NCBI GenBank assembly: GCA_022640915.1
Contig: JALCCT010000005.1
Coordinates: 62,001 to 126,000, forward strand
Direction: 5' to 3'
Length of the DNA stretch: 64,000 bases
From: Bifidobacterium sp.
GTDB lineage: Bacteria; Actinomycetota; Actinomycetes; Actinomycetales; Bifidobacteriaceae
The position numbers and the translations under genes are program-made. Position 1 is the first letter of the stretch. Each line of letters begins with the position of its first letter. The notes beneath the pieces were generated by a model. The model worked only from the letters and a program-made list of their open reading frames with translations. It searched no databases and was not told where the DNA came from. Shown here piece by piece: positions 62,581-64,000 of the stretch.

Positions 62581-64000
62581 TCATGCGTTGCAGATAAGCA
62601 ATGACCCCCAGACATGCAGGGACGGCACGGTAACCACCGCATAGGGACCGAATTGCGAATCCTCGACCACGTATTCCAGCGGCTCAATGCGGATGGCATC
62701 GGCGTCAGGAGTGCTGAAGGTGATGCTCGCTATCGGGCTCGTCATGAGCATCCGAAATGTAAAGGGCTCAGTATCCGTCATGGACTTCGGCGCATTCCAT
62801 GCGTCGTCACCGGCTCCGGTGAGATTCACGAAGTTCACGAAGGTTCGGTCGCGACCTTCGCGGATATTGATCCAGATGGATCCCGCCTCGGGATCGGGAG
62901 ACACCGAACCAAGATCAGCAGCGTATTCGCGGTTGTCGCCTCTGAAATGGGTATGGGAGACGTCCTGCATCGAACGGTCCGTCCAGAGGCCCGCAAGATA
63001 CGTGATGTAGTCGTAGTAGCGGCGGATCGTCGCTATGGCATGGGCGTTGTCGTTGCGATAATAGCGCGCGTAATACCCTTCGGTGATGATGCCGTGGTCC
63101 TCGCCATGAATCAGATGCGTGGCGCCCAGCACGGTGATGATGGCCGTCAATATGTAGAGAGCGTTGAACGCACCTTGCGAAGATCCCTCGTTGAACGGCG
63201 CCAGGTAGGCGGCCAGAATAACTTGTTTGCTGGAATCGCATGACTGCGCATGCACGATGATGTCCCGGATGGAACGGTAGGAGGTATACGGGTCCCAGAC
63301 CTCGATATAGATGGCCTCCTGATCGGTATGCGCCACAGCGTCGACCGGCCAGTTGCCGACGTTATTGAAAATAAGCGCGGCACCCGGGTGAGTCCGCGTC
63401 AATTCCTGCTTCGTATCGTCGATGAGCCGAGCGAAATCGGACGGCAGATCCAGCCGCCTGCCCTCGTAATCGTAAGCATCCTTAGGGAAACCGTAGGTGT
63501 CCATATGGATGCCGTCGAACCCGAAGTCGAGCGCTTTGCGATATTCACCGATGATATGGTCATGCCATCCACATGCTTGGTTCACGTTCATAATCGACAG
63601 AAAATCGAAGAACAAGATGGGGTTGCCGTCGATGTCGTACAGTCTGGATTCCGGGTGCTGGGCCGCGAACGCATTTGTGGCGCCGTAGATCGCCCCATAG
63701 GCGACATTCGTCATCCCATGCGCGGATGCCTGCCGCAACCGTTCGCGAATCGTTTCCATGGACATCTCACGCCCCAGCAGATCGGTGAACGGATCGCTGG
63801 GGGCTATATAGTCGTCATGGCGATACATCCAGTCGTAGTACTGCACGTAGTTGATATGCAAGGTGTTCAGCCACGATACCGGCGCATCATTACCACCGTC
63901 GGCGGGTGTGAAGTCGCTGAGGAATCCGTAGCGGATCATACCGGAGTCGATATCGAAAGCAGTCTGTGAGCAAATCCCGTTATCCGACACGAGCCGCACA
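62581..64000 (-). CDS. GH66 family glycosidase (dextranase-like), C-terminal part
   Basis: The frame is open at the right edge, so the N-terminus is missing (472+ residues visible). GH66 hallmarks are RYGFLSDF, NYVQYYDWMYRHDDYI, YGAIYGATN, the nucleophile aspartate in DGIHMDTYGFPK and the acid glutamate in IYIEVWDPY. The family comprises endo-dextranases and cycloisomaltooligosaccharide glucanotransferases, all acting on alpha-1,6-glucan. No CBM35 insert is seen in the visible part, and there is no C-terminal sorting signal, so it may be intracellular or free. Stop at TGA 62583-62581. Confidence 0.88.
   Translation of the reverse strand, partial: VRLVSDNGICSQTAFDIDSGMIRYGFLSDFTPADGGNDAPVSWLNTLHINYVQYYDWMYRHDDYIAPSDPFTDLLGREMSMETIRERLRQASAHGMTNVAYGAIYGATNAFAAQHPESRLYDIDGNPILFFDFLSIMNVNQACGWHDHIIGEYRKALDFGFDGIHMDTYGFPKDAYDYEGRRLDLPSDFARLIDDTKQELTRTHPGAALIFNNVGNWPVDAVAHTDQEAIYIEVWDPYTSYRSIRDIIVHAQSCDSSKQVILAAYLAPFNEGSSQGAFNALYILTAIITVLGATHLIHGEDHGIITEGYYARYYRNDNAHAIATIRRYYDYITYLAGLWTDRSMQDVSHTHFRGDNREYAADLGSVSPDPEAGSIWINIREGRDRTFVNFVNLTGAGDDAWNAPKSMTDTEPFTFRMLMTSPIASITFSTPDADAIRIEPLEYVVEDSQFGPYAVVTVPSLHVWGSLLICNA

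Overview
The window is high-GC actinobacterial DNA whose gene content points to the genus Bifidobacterium. It holds several LacI-regulated ABC sugar operons, a galactan/galacto-oligosaccharide locus with the layout known from bifidobacteria (endogalactanase, LacI regulator, GH42 beta-galactosidase, two permeases, binding protein), galK/galT under a DeoR regulator, and a GlxR-like Crp protein. Genes are tightly packed with many 4-bp stop/start overlaps. I cannot assign a species. No tRNA, rRNA, CRISPR array, transposase or integrase was seen.

Layout. 0-4.4 kb: tail of a TrmL-type tRNA methylase, an ACT-domain/PFL pair and a DEAD-box RNA helicase. 4.5-8.5 kb: three-gene upper mevalonate operon (thiolase, HMG-CoA reductase, HMG-CoA synthase). 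8.7-12.3 kb: deoR-galT-galK. 12.4-33.3 kb: housekeeping block with polyprenol-phosphate mannosyltransferase, pyrD, an old-yellow-enzyme homologue, a class A PBP, a Crp/GlxR regulator, lipoate ligase, a TM2 protein, leuB, oligopeptidase B, an App1-like phosphatase, GcvH, an L,D-transpeptidase, NudC, an alpha/beta hydrolase, a Nudix protein, thioredoxin and an Rpf/YabE-like wall lytic enzyme. 33.4-41.5 kb: an SDR gene, then a LacI-controlled GH1 beta-glucosidase/ABC operon bracketed by an exact 49-bp direct repeat, then an aquaglyceroporin. 41.7-48.4 kb: an envelope polysaccharide locus. 48.8-61 kb: the galactan/GOS locus. 61.5-64 kb: a nitrilase-family amidase and a GH66 enzyme cut by the window edge.

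Most notable system: 43.7-48.3 kb encodes, in one tightly coupled operon, a membrane protein with a degenerate GGDEF domain, a 61-residue membrane protein, a processive GT2 synthase, a membrane-anchored GH8 hydrolase and a UDP-GlcNAc 2-epimerase. This parts list resembles synthase-dependent, cyclic-di-GMP-responsive exopolysaccharide systems such as Listeria Pss (poly-ManNAc). I infer a candidate synthase-dependent, possibly ManNAc-containing polymer in this organism.

Other highlights: the GH42 beta-galactosidase galG has an in-frame TGA replacing a conserved glycine codon near its N-terminus. The secreted endogalactanase is a 1454-residue fusion of a GH43-like propeller and a GH53 domain with a non-canonical LSNTG sorting signal. 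The galA and galC promoters share a duplicated upstream module and matching operators. A three-copy inverted/direct repeat at 33.5 kb could form two mutually exclusive hairpins.
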